DNA of 13,171 bases from Bacteroides sp. (GCA_030667765.1 DAOUVF010000036.1:1-13171), one strand, 5' to 3'. Counted from the stretch's first letter, positions 1 through 7,416 are shown. Notes: generated by a model from the sequence alone, not told the origin. Program-made: numbers and translations.

Positions 1-1503
1 AAAAGCCTAACTGCCCTGGAGGCATGGTTTATTACCGGCAGCCAGGATCTCTACGGTCCCAAAACACTCAAACAGGTAGCAGTGAACTCACAGGAGATCG
101 TGAAAGGATTCAACGGATCCACCACCAACCCGGTTAAAATTGTTTACAAACCAGTCGTTACTACCCCTGATGAAATAACCAGGGTCTGCATGGACGCAGA
201 CAGCTCACCTGACTGTATAGGACTGATCACATGGATGCATACTTTTTCGCCCGCGAAAATGTGGATTGCGGGACTCGGAAGTTTGAGAAAACCATTCCTT
301 CATCTGCATACACAGTTCAACAGGGATATACCCTGGGCCGATATCGATATGGATTTCATGAACCTGAACCAGTCGGCTCATGGTGACCGTGAATTCGGAT
401 TTATAGGAAGCAGGATGCGAAAAGAAAGAAAAGTAGTTGTAGGACACTGGCAGGACCCGGAAGTTGTATCAGGTACTGAACTTTGGCTGCGTGTTGCAGC
501 AGCCTGGCATGAATCAAAACAGGTAAAGATCGCCAGGTTCGGGGATAATATGCGGGAAGTAGCTGTGACTGAAGGAGATAAAGTCGAAGCCCAGATGAAA
601 TTTGGCTGGTCCGTAAACGGATACGGTATAGGAGAACTGGTGGCTGTGATAGAGCAGGTTACCGACAAGCAAATAGACCTTCTCTGTGAACAGCTAGAAT
701 CTGAATACAAGATGCAGGATGGCCTCCGCAAGGGGGGCGAAATGCATTCTTCTCTGAGGGAATCTGCCAGGATAGAAATCGGGCTCCGCACCTTCCTTGA
801 AGAGGGTGGTTTTGGTGGTTTCACGGATACCTTCGAGGATCTGCATGGCATGATACAGCTACCCGGACTGCCGGTTCAGCGTTTGATGCATGAGGGCTAT
901 GGATTTGGTGCCGAGGGGGACTGGAAGATGGCGGCTATGCTTCGGACCATGAAGATCATGGCTTCAGGGCTCCCGGGAGGGAATTCTTTCATGGAAGATT
1001 ATACCTACCATTTTGATCCAGCAGGCATGAGGGTGCTCGGGGCACATATGCTCGAGATCTGCTCTTCCATTGCTGACGGAAAACCGGCTTGTGAGATTCA
1101 CGAACTTGGGATTGGCGGCAAAGCGGACCCGGTAAGGCTGTGCTTCAATGTTTCAGAAGGTCCGGCCATCAATGTCAGTGTCCTCGATATGGGCAACCGC
1201 TTCAGGATACTGGTCAATGAAGTGGAGGCTGTACTTCCCCTACAGGATCTGCCCAAACTGCCTACAGCACGCGTATTATGGAATCCCAAACCGGACCTGA
1301 AAACCGCAGCCGCTGCCTGGATACTTGCCGGTGGAGCGCATCACACCTGTTACAGCCAGAACCTCACTTCAGAACATATCATGGATTTTGCCGATATGGC
1401 CGGGGTTGAGTTTATGTTGATTGATAAGGACACCAATCTGCGGGATTTCAGGAACGAGATCCGCTGGAACGAGGTATATTACCATATAGCAAAAGGCATT
1501 TAA
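1..1503 (+). CDS. araA: L-arabinose isomerase (5' truncated by window edge)
   Basis: Cytosolic enzyme that converts L-arabinose to L-ribulose, the first step of the isomerase route of arabinose catabolism. The reading frame is open from base 1; the visible N-terminus, around EAWFITGSQDLYGP, matches the family start, so probably only a few residues are missing. About 500 residues are visible, the usual family length. Family blocks include HTFSPAKMW, DMDFMNLNQSAHGDREFGFIG, GHWQD, RFGDNMREVAVT, FEDLHG, EGDWK, SFMEDYTYHF, GAHMLE and GGAHHT. The metal-binding/catalytic Glu and His residues fall at visible positions of about E305, E332, H349 and H447-448. The GTG at 82 is an internal valine codon, not the start. 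The gene ends 14 bases before the sulfatase, so the two are probably co-transcribed. Identification is secure; the true start lies outside the window. Confidence 0.96.
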   Translation, partial: KSLTALEAWFITGSQDLYGPKTLKQVAVNSQEIVKGFNGSTTNPVKIVYKPVVTTPDEITRVCMDADSSPDCIGLITWMHTFSPAKMWIAGLGSLRKPFLHLHTQFNRDIPWADIDMDFMNLNQSAHGDREFGFIGSRMRKERKVVVGHWQDPEVVSGTELWLRVAAAWHESKQVKIARFGDNMREVAVTEGDKVEAQMKFGWSVNGYGIGELVAVIEQVTDKQIDLLCEQLESEYKMQDGLRKGGEMHSSLRESARIEIGLRTFLEEGGFGGFTDTFEDLHGMIQLPGLPVQRLMHEGYGFGAEGDWKMAAMLRTMKIMASGLPGGNSFMEDYTYHFDPAGMRVLGAHMLEICSSIADGKPACEIHELGIGGKADPVRLCFNVSEGPAINVSVLDMGNRFRILVNEVEAVLPLQDLPKLPTARVLWNPKPDLKTAAAAWILAGGAHHTCYSQNLTSEHIMDFADMAGVEFMLIDKDTNLRDFRNEIRWNEVYYHIAKGI

Positions 1504-1517
1504 TCTCCTCAACAATC

Positions 1518-3263
1518 ATGAAAGAAGTCATTGGATTATTGATCATTTTATCCTGTTTTCTTATTGGCAGCTGTTCATCCCCTGAGAAACAGGATCAACC
1601 CAACATCATCCTGATCATGTCCGATGATGTCGGGTATTCCGATATAGGATGTTACGGGGGTGAGATCAGGACGCCCAACCTGGATGGACTGGCAGCAAAT
1701 GGACTCCGATATACTCAATTCTATAATACTTCAAGGTGTTGTCCGACAAGGGCTGCTCTTTTAACCGGACTGCACCAGCACCAGGCCGGGATAGGGCATA
1801 TGATGAATGACAGGGGAAATGACGGCTACCGGGGTGACCTGAATGAGCATTGCCTGACCATAGCCCAGGTAATGAAATCAGCAGGTTACAAAAACTACAT
1901 GTCAGGGAAATGGCATGTTACAAAATACAAACCCAGCTGGGAGGATCCTCCCAGGAACAACTGGCCTATGCAGCGTGGATTCGACAGGTTTTTTGGCACC
2001 ATCCAGGGAGCCGGCAGTTTTTATGATCCCTATTCCCTGACCAGTGGCAATACCCTGATCACTCCGGGAGAAGGGTTCTACTATACCGATGCCATCAGTG
2101 ATACTGCTGTTAAGTTCATCAGGGAACATGATTCACATGAACCTTTTTTCATGTATGTTGCCTATACAGCTGCTCACTGGCCCATGCATGCCCTGCCTGA
2201 AGATATTGCAAAGTATAAGGGAATGTATGATATCGGATGGGATTCGATCAGGTCATCGAGGTATGCCAGGATGATTGAAATGGGACTGATCAAACCCGAA
2301 TGGGAAATGTCCCCTGCTTACCCCGAAGACAGTGAATGGGAAAAGGTGGACATGAAAGAATGGCATGCCCGGTGCATGGAAGTTTATGCCGCCATGCTTG
2401 ACAATATGGATCAGGGAATCGGTAGAATCATCAAAGAGCTGGAATCACAGGGGAAACTCGGGAATACAATCATTTTTTACCTCCAGGACAATGGAGCCTG
2501 TGCAGAAACCTACGGGTTTGGAAGAACCTATATCCCACCTGAAGGAGAAGTAGTATTGCATCCCATGGCAGCAGGAGAGTTACAGACTGAAATGGTTCCA
2601 AAATATACACGCGACGGATGGCCGGTAAAGGTTGGTCATGGGGTTGTACCCGGTCCCGCAGATACTTTTATTGGCTATGCCATGGAATGGGCAAACGCCA
2701 GCAATACCACATTCCGCATGTTCAAACACTGGTCTCATGAAGGCGGGATAGCCACGCCCCTGATCGTTCACTGGCCTGCAGGGATAAAAGCCAGGGGGGA
2801 ATTCAGGGACCAACCCTCACAGCTGGTCGATATCATGGCCACCTGTGCAGATCTGGGCGGAGCAGCCTACCCGGAAGAATTCAAGGGTAATAATATTTAT
2901 CCCATGGCAGGGGTCAGCCTGGCACCAAGTTTTAAGAATAATCCACTGGACAAAGAGTTCCTCTACTGGGAACACGAAGGTAACCGGGCCATCCGGAAAG
3001 GAAAATGGAAACTGGTTTCCAGGGCCTGCCGCTGGCCACATGACCATGAAGAACATGATATGCTCCCGCTCAGGTTTTGGGAGCTTTATGACCTTGAAGC
3101 TGACCGTACGGAGAATTATAACCTGGCTTCCCAATACCCGGATATGGTAAGGGAACTTGCTGCAGAATGGCAGGCCTGGGCAGAAGGGGCCAATGCAGTT
3201 CCCAAACCTCCCCAAAAACCGAGCAAACCTGAATGGGCAAAGGATCTCTCCGATTGTGACTAA
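1518..3263 (+). CDS. Lipoprotein arylsulfatase (formylglycine-dependent)
   Basis: Sulfatase-family hydrolase that removes sulfate esters, probably from a glycan. The 581 residues start with a lipoprotein signal: hydrophobic 5-18 and lipobox I16-G17-S18-C19, so the protein is probably tethered to an envelope membrane. Alkaline-phosphatase-superfamily metal ligands are visible as D36-D37 (SDDVG) and D324-N325 (QDNG). The formylglycine signature is C74-C-P-T-R78 followed by AALLTG; C74 would be oxidised by a sulfatase-maturing enzyme not in this window. GKWH (131-133) and AAHW (H220) are further expected active-site blocks, and a KHWSHEGG segment supplies the usual Lys/His near the C-terminal half. 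A helical insert at about 230-300 is typical of longer arylsulfatases. Its ATG lies 14 bases after araA, implying one operon. The substrate cannot be read from sequence; a sulfated arabinose-containing polysaccharide is a guess from the neighbour. Confidence 0.93.
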   Translation: MKEVIGLLIILSCFLIGSCSSPEKQDQPNIILIMSDDVGYSDIGCYGGEIRTPNLDGLAANGLRYTQFYNTSRCCPTRAALLTGLHQHQAGIGHMMNDRGNDGYRGDLNEHCLTIAQVMKSAGYKNYMSGKWHVTKYKPSWEDPPRNNWPMQRGFDRFFGTIQGAGSFYDPYSLTSGNTLITPGEGFYYTDAISDTAVKFIREHDSHEPFFMYVAYTAAHWPMHALPEDIAKYKGMYDIGWDSIRSSRYARMIEMGLIKPEWEMSPAYPEDSEWEKVDMKEWHARCMEVYAAMLDNMDQGIGRIIKELESQGKLGNTIIFYLQDNGACAETYGFGRTYIPPEGEVVLHPMAAGELQTEMVPKYTRDGWPVKVGHGVVPGPADTFIGYAMEWANASNTTFRMFKHWSHEGGIATPLIVHWPAGIKARGEFRDQPSQLVDIMATCADLGGAAYPEEFKGNNIYPMAGVSLAPSFKNNPLDKEFLYWEHEGNRAIRKGKWKLVSRACRWPHDHEEHDMLPLRFWELYDLEADRTENYNLASQYPDMVRELAAEWQAWAEGANAVPKPPQKPSKPEWAKDLSDCD

Positions 3264-3280
3264 AGGCCCCTGCCAAAACT

Positions 3281-3316
3281 TGTCCGGCAGTACTTGCTGT
3301 CTGTTCGGCAGAACTT
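3281..3316 (+). repeat. Imperfect 15-bp direct repeat with 21-bp period
   Basis: TGTCCGGCAGTACTT (3281-3295) recurs as TGTTCGGCAGAACTT (3302-3316) with 2 mismatches. The start-to-start spacing of 21 bases is two helical turns. The pair lies between the sulfatase stop and the HAD start, directly upstream of a Bacteroidetes-like -7 box, and covers the place where a -33 element and an activator or repressor would sit. A regulator site is possible but no known motif is recognised. Chance similarity is not excluded. Confidence 0.4.
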
Positions 3317-3326
3317 ATTATTTTTG
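3293..3326 (+). promoter_or_regulatory. Putative Bacteroidetes-type promoter for the HAD gene
   Basis: TATTTTTG at 3319-3326 fits the Bacteroidetes -7 consensus TAnnTTTG. A weaker CTTG at 3293-3296 lies 22 bases upstream as a possible -33 element. The -7 box ends 24 bases before the ATG at 3351, nearly the same distance as for the promoter of the 6782 gene on the other strand (23 bases). This supports 3351 as the HAD start and suggests the HAD gene can be transcribed separately from araA and the sulfatase gene. Confidence 0.4.
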
Positions 3327-3350
3327 CCTGAACAAAGAACTGAAAAATTC

Positions 3351-4340
3351 ATGAACCATCTGCCCGGTTTTGGACCCGCTACAACCAACATGCTAAATAC
3401 ATTCACTGAAATCACCAGTGGAGGCAATGGACTTTTCAGGACAGGGAAAGAGGGTGTAAAGATCATCCTGACCCCTGCAGATAATAAGGCAGAATTCATT
3501 GTCTTTGAAAATAAAACACTTGTTTTTGTAAAATCCCAGCTTGGTTATCCCGCAATATACCAGCTCAGGGAGCCTGTTTTCAAATCACCTGCTTCAGCGG
3601 TACTGACAGATCTTGACGGGACCAGTGTTCACAGTGAAAAATTCTGGATCTGGATCATACAGGAAACCACTGCCAGGCTGCTTGACAATCCCCGCTTTGA
3701 ACTGGAAGATGAAGATGAACCTCATGTATCCGGACATTCCATATCGGAGCACCTTGAGTATTGCATCCGGAAGTACTGTCCGGATAAAACCCTCGCAGAG
3801 GCCCGCAGGAAATATTTCGAGATTGCTCATTTTGAAATGAAAGAGATCATTGAAGGACGTGGCCGGCAGGATGCCTTTGTTCCGAATCCGGGATTGAAGG
3901 ATTTTTTACTCACCCTGAAATCGAATAAGATAAAGATAGGTCTGGTAACTTCCGGACTTTATGAGAAGGCATGGCCTGAGATTGTATCGGCTTTCCGGAC
4001 AATGAACCTGGGTGATCCACTTGAATTTTATGATGCTATAATTACAGCGGGACAAACACCGAGGAAAGGACAGACTGGAACAATGGGGGAACTGGCTCCC
4101 AAACCTCATCCATGGTTATATGCGGAAACTGCCAGGATAGGGCTAGAAATACCTATAGAGCATAGTGATCGTGTAGTTGGACTGGAAGACTCGTCGGCAG
4201 GGGTTTTATCTATCAGGCTGGCCGGGTTCACAGCCCTGGGAGTTTCTGGGGGCAATATTGAAAGGAGTGGGATCAAACCCCTTTTATCTGGATATTACGA
4301 TTCCCTCGCAGATACACTACCCTATATCCTGGGTAAATAG
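3351..4340 (+). CDS. HAD-superfamily hydrolase (phosphatase/beta-phosphoglucomutase-like)
   Basis: A 329-residue cytosolic protein with all four HAD motifs in order: motif I D87-L-D89-G-T (Asp nucleophile and acid/base), motif II T200-S201 in LVTSG, motif III K251 in PKPHPW, and motif IV E279-D280 in GLEDSSAG. The helical stretch at about 95-185 between motifs I and II is a C1-type cap, and LEDSSAG is typical of the beta-phosphoglucomutase/phosphatase branch. About 80 residues precede the core, longer than usual for this branch, and match no domain I know. I chose ATG 3351 rather than the in-frame TTG at 3294 because a -7 box lies between them and ATG is far more likely. It follows araA and the sulfatase gene on the same strand after 87 bases and converges with the OmpA-like gene (24 bases apart). 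It probably dephosphorylates or isomerises a sugar phosphate; the substrate is unknown. Confidence 0.85.
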   Translation: MNHLPGFGPATTNMLNTFTEITSGGNGLFRTGKEGVKIILTPADNKAEFIVFENKTLVFVKSQLGYPAIYQLREPVFKSPASAVLTDLDGTSVHSEKFWIWIIQETTARLLDNPRFELEDEDEPHVSGHSISEHLEYCIRKYCPDKTLAEARRKYFEIAHFEMKEIIEGRGRQDAFVPNPGLKDFLLTLKSNKIKIGLVTSGLYEKAWPEIVSAFRTMNLGDPLEFYDAIITAGQTPRKGQTGTMGELAPKPHPWLYAETARIGLEIPIEHSDRVVGLEDSSAGVLSIRLAGFTALGVSGGNIERSGIKPLLSGYYDSLADTLPYILGK

Positions 4341-4364
4341 TCCCCTCAGTCCGGGACAGGCAAA

Positions 4365-6782
4365 TCACTCCTGCAATCTCCGGTACCGTAGTACACTCAT
4401 GATAAAAGCATCATGGTAACCCATGTCTTTCAGGGTCGGAAGCATTATCAGTGCAAGGTCAATCCCATCATACTCACCGTAAACATAACGGTGGAGCCCG
4501 TCACGACCTGTATATTTTATGACATCCTCCAGGGGAAGGAAAAAATCAACCTCAACGGGATTTTTCAGGGCCATGATCTGTATGGTGAAACTGGCTTCCA
4601 CCATGATGCCTTCTTCCGAAAGCTGCGCGATCAGCTGTTCAAGGTCCCTTTTTTCCATCATGCCGGCATCCGGATAGCCCAGGTCAATAACCTCATTCAG
4701 GTATATCAGGGCATCGGTCTTTTGCTGAAAATTGCCGGCTGTATAAAGAAAGGCTGAATCCGTGATGATCAGGGCTGTTCGCTCCCCGGCTACTTCATCC
4801 GGTATGGTATCAATCATCTGATCACTGTTGATAAGTAGCACATTGAATGACTGGTCTTTCTTTGATCGTAGATGTCCGGGCACAAATAATTCAGCCACCT
4901 TAATCCTTTCATCCTGCAGATTCTCAAATTTCAGGGAGACATGACGGTTCAGGCGTCGACCTTCGGGACTGTCAGTACCATCCTCATACTTGTTTAATGC
5001 AATGTGTTCTGCTTCTCCAGCAGCGATGACCCGGATCCTTTCCTCACTGATCCCTTGACTGGTCAGATAATCGGCGACGGATTGTGCACGGCGTTCAGAT
5101 AATCGGAGATTGTATTCATCCGCACCGACCTCGTCGGTATGACCGGTTAATTCCAGCTTTATTTCCGGATTGCTCTGCATGGCCGACAGTATCCGGTCCG
5201 CTTCCTCTGCAGCAGCTTCATTGAGGGCATGACTGTCGAATTCGAACATGATGCTGTTCAGAACAAAATAAATATCCGGATCTGTTGTCACCGGGACAGT
5301 ATCTATCACCGCTGTTGTTGTATCGGTCGCAGTTTCCTTCACCGTACTTGTTGTATCTTTTACAGATTCCTGGACGGTTGTTATGAGTTCTACTGGCTCT
5401 GTCTTTACCTCCGTACCCTGCTGTATGGCAGCGATCTGAACTTGCTCCACCACTCTTGGCATCATGGTATAAATACTCCTCACACTGCTAATGGAATCAA
5501 TGATGATGGCATAATATCCCCTCTGACCATTTCTCCGGGGGACATAGAACAGGTCATCGTCCGCCGTACTGATTGGATAACCTGCATTCTGGGGGAATGA
5601 CCACCTTTCAGAAGGTTGTTGACCGGAAACATTCCCGGATAAAACACCTCCTGGTCCGAGTTGCATGGAGGGTAATTTCTCAGCTACAAAAATATCATAG
5701 CCGCCCATTGTGGCATGTCCCTGTGAGCTGAAATATAATTTCTTGATGTTCTCTGTCAGGAAAGGGGTTTCTTCGTTATAGTGGGAATTAATTTTTGGGC
5801 CGAGATTCCGGGGCGGACCCCAGTCACCCTGGGTTGTCGTCTCCGATACCCAGATATCCATGGCTCCCTGTCCACCGGGCCGGTCACTGGTAAAAAACAT
5901 GGATTTGCCGTTGTTCGTAATAAAGGCATGGGTTTCAAAATAATCTGTATTAATATGATTATTTAAACTCACCATGCGGGTCCACCTGTCCCCCTTCCGG
6001 AAACTGACATATATATCCGATCCCTCATAATTCCTTTTGACAAGGAACAGCTCCTTTCCGTCAAATGAAAGACAGGTGGGATAACAATCTCCCTCGGATC
6101 CAATCTCTTCATTGATGGATCGTGGATCTGTCCAGCCATCCTTCGTACGATGGATGATAATGATGGTCCGGTTGACCGGCTGATCCGCCATATATATAAG
6201 GGTTGAATCATCCATGGATACAACCGGATTATAATTGCTTGGAAACTGGTTTACCTGGTCACCCAGTCCGAGAAACCGGATATCAAGGGGATGCTGTATC
6301 ATGCTCATGGCCAGTTCACATGACTTGATCTGCTTATTGACATATTCAACCTCGGCAAAATGCTTTTTAAACATTATGTTACGGTATTTCTGGTAATGCT
6401 CGATGGCCAGATCAAAATCATGCTGTATATGATACGCTCTTGCCAGCGCGAAAAATGATTCTCTCGGAGCATTTCTTTCTTTATAGGATCCTTCACGGTA
6501 ACCGGTAGTCATGCTCTGTATGGCTTTTTCCAGGTGCGGGATGGATTTTTGCTTCTCACCGTAGATACTGAGGTAGCAAGCACCTGTCAGAAAATGGAGG
6601 TTGGCATTTTCAGGATCCATCTTAAGCAATTCACTGTAATGATTAAGAGCCTCTTCATATTCTTCCGTAATGAAGGCATACTCAGCATCTATGAAAGTTT
6701 GCTTGAAAAGTTTTTTATCCTGTGGCGTGGCTCTGAACGGAATCAGAAACAGACAAAAAAATATAAAAGCCAGCTGACGCAT
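4365..6782 (-). CDS. Envelope protein: TPR, PD40 propeller, OmpA_C, tandem SPOR-like repeats
   Basis: An 805-residue protein, probably periplasmic and attached to peptidoglycan. The signal peptide is residues 1-20 (MRQLAFIFFCLFLIPF). Helical TPR-like repeats follow at about 35-90 (EEYEEALNHYSELLKMDPEN, then a second unit). PD40/WD40-like propeller blades lie at about 165-440, with repeated DG/TSDRPGGQG/YFSSQGH-type blade motifs. Then come a Thr-rich linker (about 455-502) and an OmpA_C domain (about 505-620) with TGHTD546-550, N558 and LSERRAQSV; D550 and R565 are the expected diaminopimelate contacts. After OmpA_C come two 65-residue SPOR-like units, 645-709 and 731-795. The frame stays open upstream to an ATG at 6902, but that would bury the signal peptide; a promoter at 6806-6835 supports 6782. 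The layout recalls PorE, the T9SS/gliding peptidoglycan anchor, but I see no carboxypeptidase-regulatory domain. The exact role is inferred. Confidence 0.9.
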   Translation of the reverse strand: MRQLAFIFFCLFLIPFRATPQDKKLFKQTFIDAEYAFITEEYEEALNHYSELLKMDPENANLHFLTGACYLSIYGEKQKSIPHLEKAIQSMTTGYREGSYKERNAPRESFFALARAYHIQHDFDLAIEHYQKYRNIMFKKHFAEVEYVNKQIKSCELAMSMIQHPLDIRFLGLGDQVNQFPSNYNPVVSMDDSTLIYMADQPVNRTIIIIHRTKDGWTDPRSINEEIGSEGDCYPTCLSFDGKELFLVKRNYEGSDIYVSFRKGDRWTRMVSLNNHINTDYFETHAFITNNGKSMFFTSDRPGGQGAMDIWVSETTTQGDWGPPRNLGPKINSHYNEETPFLTENIKKLYFSSQGHATMGGYDIFVAEKLPSMQLGPGGVLSGNVSGQQPSERWSFPQNAGYPISTADDDLFYVPRRNGQRGYYAIIIDSISSVRSIYTMMPRVVEQVQIAAIQQGTEVKTEPVELITTVQESVKDTTSTVKETATDTTTAVIDTVPVTTDPDIYFVLNSIMFEFDSHALNEAAAEEADRILSAMQSNPEIKLELTGHTDEVGADEYNLRLSERRAQSVADYLTSQGISEERIRVIAAGEAEHIALNKYEDGTDSPEGRRLNRHVSLKFENLQDERIKVAELFVPGHLRSKKDQSFNVLLINSDQMIDTIPDEVAGERTALIITDSAFLYTAGNFQQKTDALIYLNEVIDLGYPDAGMMEKRDLEQLIAQLSEEGIMVEASFTIQIMALKNPVEVDFFLPLEDVIKYTGRDGLHRYVYGEYDGIDLALIMLPTLKDMGYHDAFIMSVLRYRRLQE
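4398..4592 (-). repeat. SPOR-like unit 2 (C-terminal) of the OmpA-family protein
   Basis: Encodes residues 731-795 of the gene starting at 6782. It begins with SFTIQIMAL (first strand), continues with LHRYVYGEY, and ends with LKDMGYHDAFIM, which is the characteristic SPOR ending (helix, then GY.DAF). It aligns without a gap to the unit encoded at 4656-4850. Confidence 0.7.
4656..4850 (-). repeat. SPOR-like unit 1 (degenerate) of the OmpA-family protein
   Basis: Encodes residues 645-709 of the gene starting at 6782. It begins with SFNVLLINS, continues with AFLYTAGNF, and ends with VIDLGYPDAGMM. It is the same length (65 residues) as unit 2, and the period between the two is 86 residues. Over the last 32 residues about 12 are identical (Y, G, ALI, L, D, GY, DA, M). 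It is more diverged from the SPOR pattern than unit 2. Confidence 0.6.
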
Positions 6783-6805
6783 AGCGAAATAGTGGTTGAC
6801 AATCT

Positions 6806-6835
6806 CAAATATAGAAAAAAAGGGGAGCACCCAAT
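6806..6835 (-). promoter_or_regulatory. Putative Bacteroidetes-type promoter for the OmpA-family gene
   Basis: On the minus strand, TATATTTG (6806-6813) fits TAnnTTTG exactly. ATTG at 6832-6835 is a near match to the TTTG -33 element, with an 18-base spacer. The -7 box ends 23 bases before the ATG at 6782, implying a leader of roughly 15-20 bases. This is the best promoter match in the window and fixes the start choice for the gene. Confidence 0.55.
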
Positions 6836-6903
6836 CTGAAAGTTTTCCACGGTGACATTCTGGTTCTCCGGACTTATGATCAGCCTGATTATTTATATTC
6901 ATA

Positions 6904-6923
6904 CAAAATATCTAAATATTTTG
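6904..6923. promoter_or_regulatory. 20-bp perfect inverted repeat in the divergent intergenic region
   Basis: CAAAATAT (6904-6911), CTAA, ATATTTTG (6916-6923): two perfect 8-base arms around a 4-base centre. It lies between two divergently oriented genes, 50 bases before the ATG of the START-like gene and 121 bases before that of the OmpA-family gene. Each arm ends in a TTTG-like end (TATTTTG), one base short of the -7 consensus in each direction. It may be an operator or part of a divergent promoter. AT-richness makes chance palindromes more likely, so confidence is limited. Confidence 0.4.
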
Positions 6924-6972
6924 CTATATTGCAGTTACAGAGTAATGAACAAACCAAATATTGCTGATCTGG

Positions 6973-7350
6973 ATGAAAAAGAAATTTGAACTTGAGTACG
7001 CACTCAATACTTCAACGCGGGTATTGTTTAACCGGCTGAGTACACCTGGAGGCCTGGCCGAGTGGTTTGCCGATGATGTAAATTTACAGGGAGACATATA
7101 CACTTTCATCTGGGAGAATTCGGAACAGCAGGCAGAGGTCATTCAGCGAAAGGACAATAAATATATCAGGTTCCGGTGGGTCGAAGAAGAAGACAAGGAT
7201 TCATACTTTGAATTCCGCCTGAACCAGGATGAACTTACCGGAGATGTTTCGTTGATGATCACAGATTTTGCCGAAGATGATGAAACGACGGATGCTGTAG
7301 ACCTCTGGGACACCCAGATAGCGGAGCTAAAACATGTGATCGGTCTCTGA
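6973..7350 (+). CDS. START-like domain (SRPBCC fold) protein
   Basis: A small acidic cytosolic protein of 125 residues. It begins KKKFELEYALNTSTRVLFNRL, and STPGGLAEWFADDVN (about 23-37) is the strand/helix start typical of the START/AHSA1-like SRPBCC fold. A strand-rich middle and a C-terminal helix (about 107-125, DLWDTQIAELKHVI) complete a helix-grip fold with a possible ligand cavity. A family of this length is common and conserved in Bacteroidetes, often next to an LptF/LptG permease, as here; its biochemical function is not established to my knowledge. I chose the ATG at 6973 over the upstream in-frame TTG at 6961, which would add only four residues. No clear Shine-Dalgarno is visible. 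The gene is 66 bases before the permease and divergent from the OmpA-family gene. Confidence 0.8.
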   Translation: MKKKFELEYALNTSTRVLFNRLSTPGGLAEWFADDVNLQGDIYTFIWENSEQQAEVIQRKDNKYIRFRWVEEEDKDSYFEFRLNQDELTGDVSLMITDFAEDDETTDAVDLWDTQIAELKHVIGL

Positions 7351-7378
7351 TCTTCCGGCGCAATCCTCCAAAATATCT

Positions 7379-7386
7379 TACCTTTA
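7379..7386 (+). promoter_or_regulatory. Possible -7 box before the permease operon
   Basis: TACCTTTA matches the Bacteroidetes -7 element TAnnTTTG except at the last base and lies 30 bases before the permease ATG. No convincing -33 TTTG is found at the right distance, so read-through from the START-like gene may be the main source of transcription. Confidence 0.25.
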
Positions 7387-7416
7387 TACCCGTTCTACTG
7401 GTATAACACAAAGCAG

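Noticed and set aside
82..84. GTG at 82 as the araA start.
   Set aside because: The 27 codons upstream are in frame and match the conserved N-terminus of arabinose isomerase, so the true start is before the window.
378..851. Long open frame on the minus strand opposite araA, and similar ones opposite the sulfatase, permease and ribBA genes.
   Set aside because: They are antisense to well-supported genes, show no recognisable domain and have low-complexity Ser/Pro-rich translations typical of shadow frames.
3294..3350. In-frame TTG start at 3294 for the HAD protein.
   Set aside because: The extension would cover the direct repeat and the -7 box; ATG 3351 sits at the expected distance from the promoter.
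4344..4362. Possible terminator between the convergent HAD and OmpA-family genes (CCT, GTC, CGG, GAC, AGG).
   Set aside because: The stem is only six pairs with a two-base bulge and a three-base loop, and no T-tract follows on either strand.
6783..6902. Forty extra N-terminal residues for the OmpA-family protein, starting at the ATG at 6902.
   Set aside because: They would bury a clear signal peptide that begins at 6782, and a good -7/-33 promoter lies at 6806-6835, inside the extension.
7337..7351. GATC...GATC pair around the end of the START-like gene as a hairpin.
   Set aside because: The stem is only four pairs with no T-tract; not a believable terminator.
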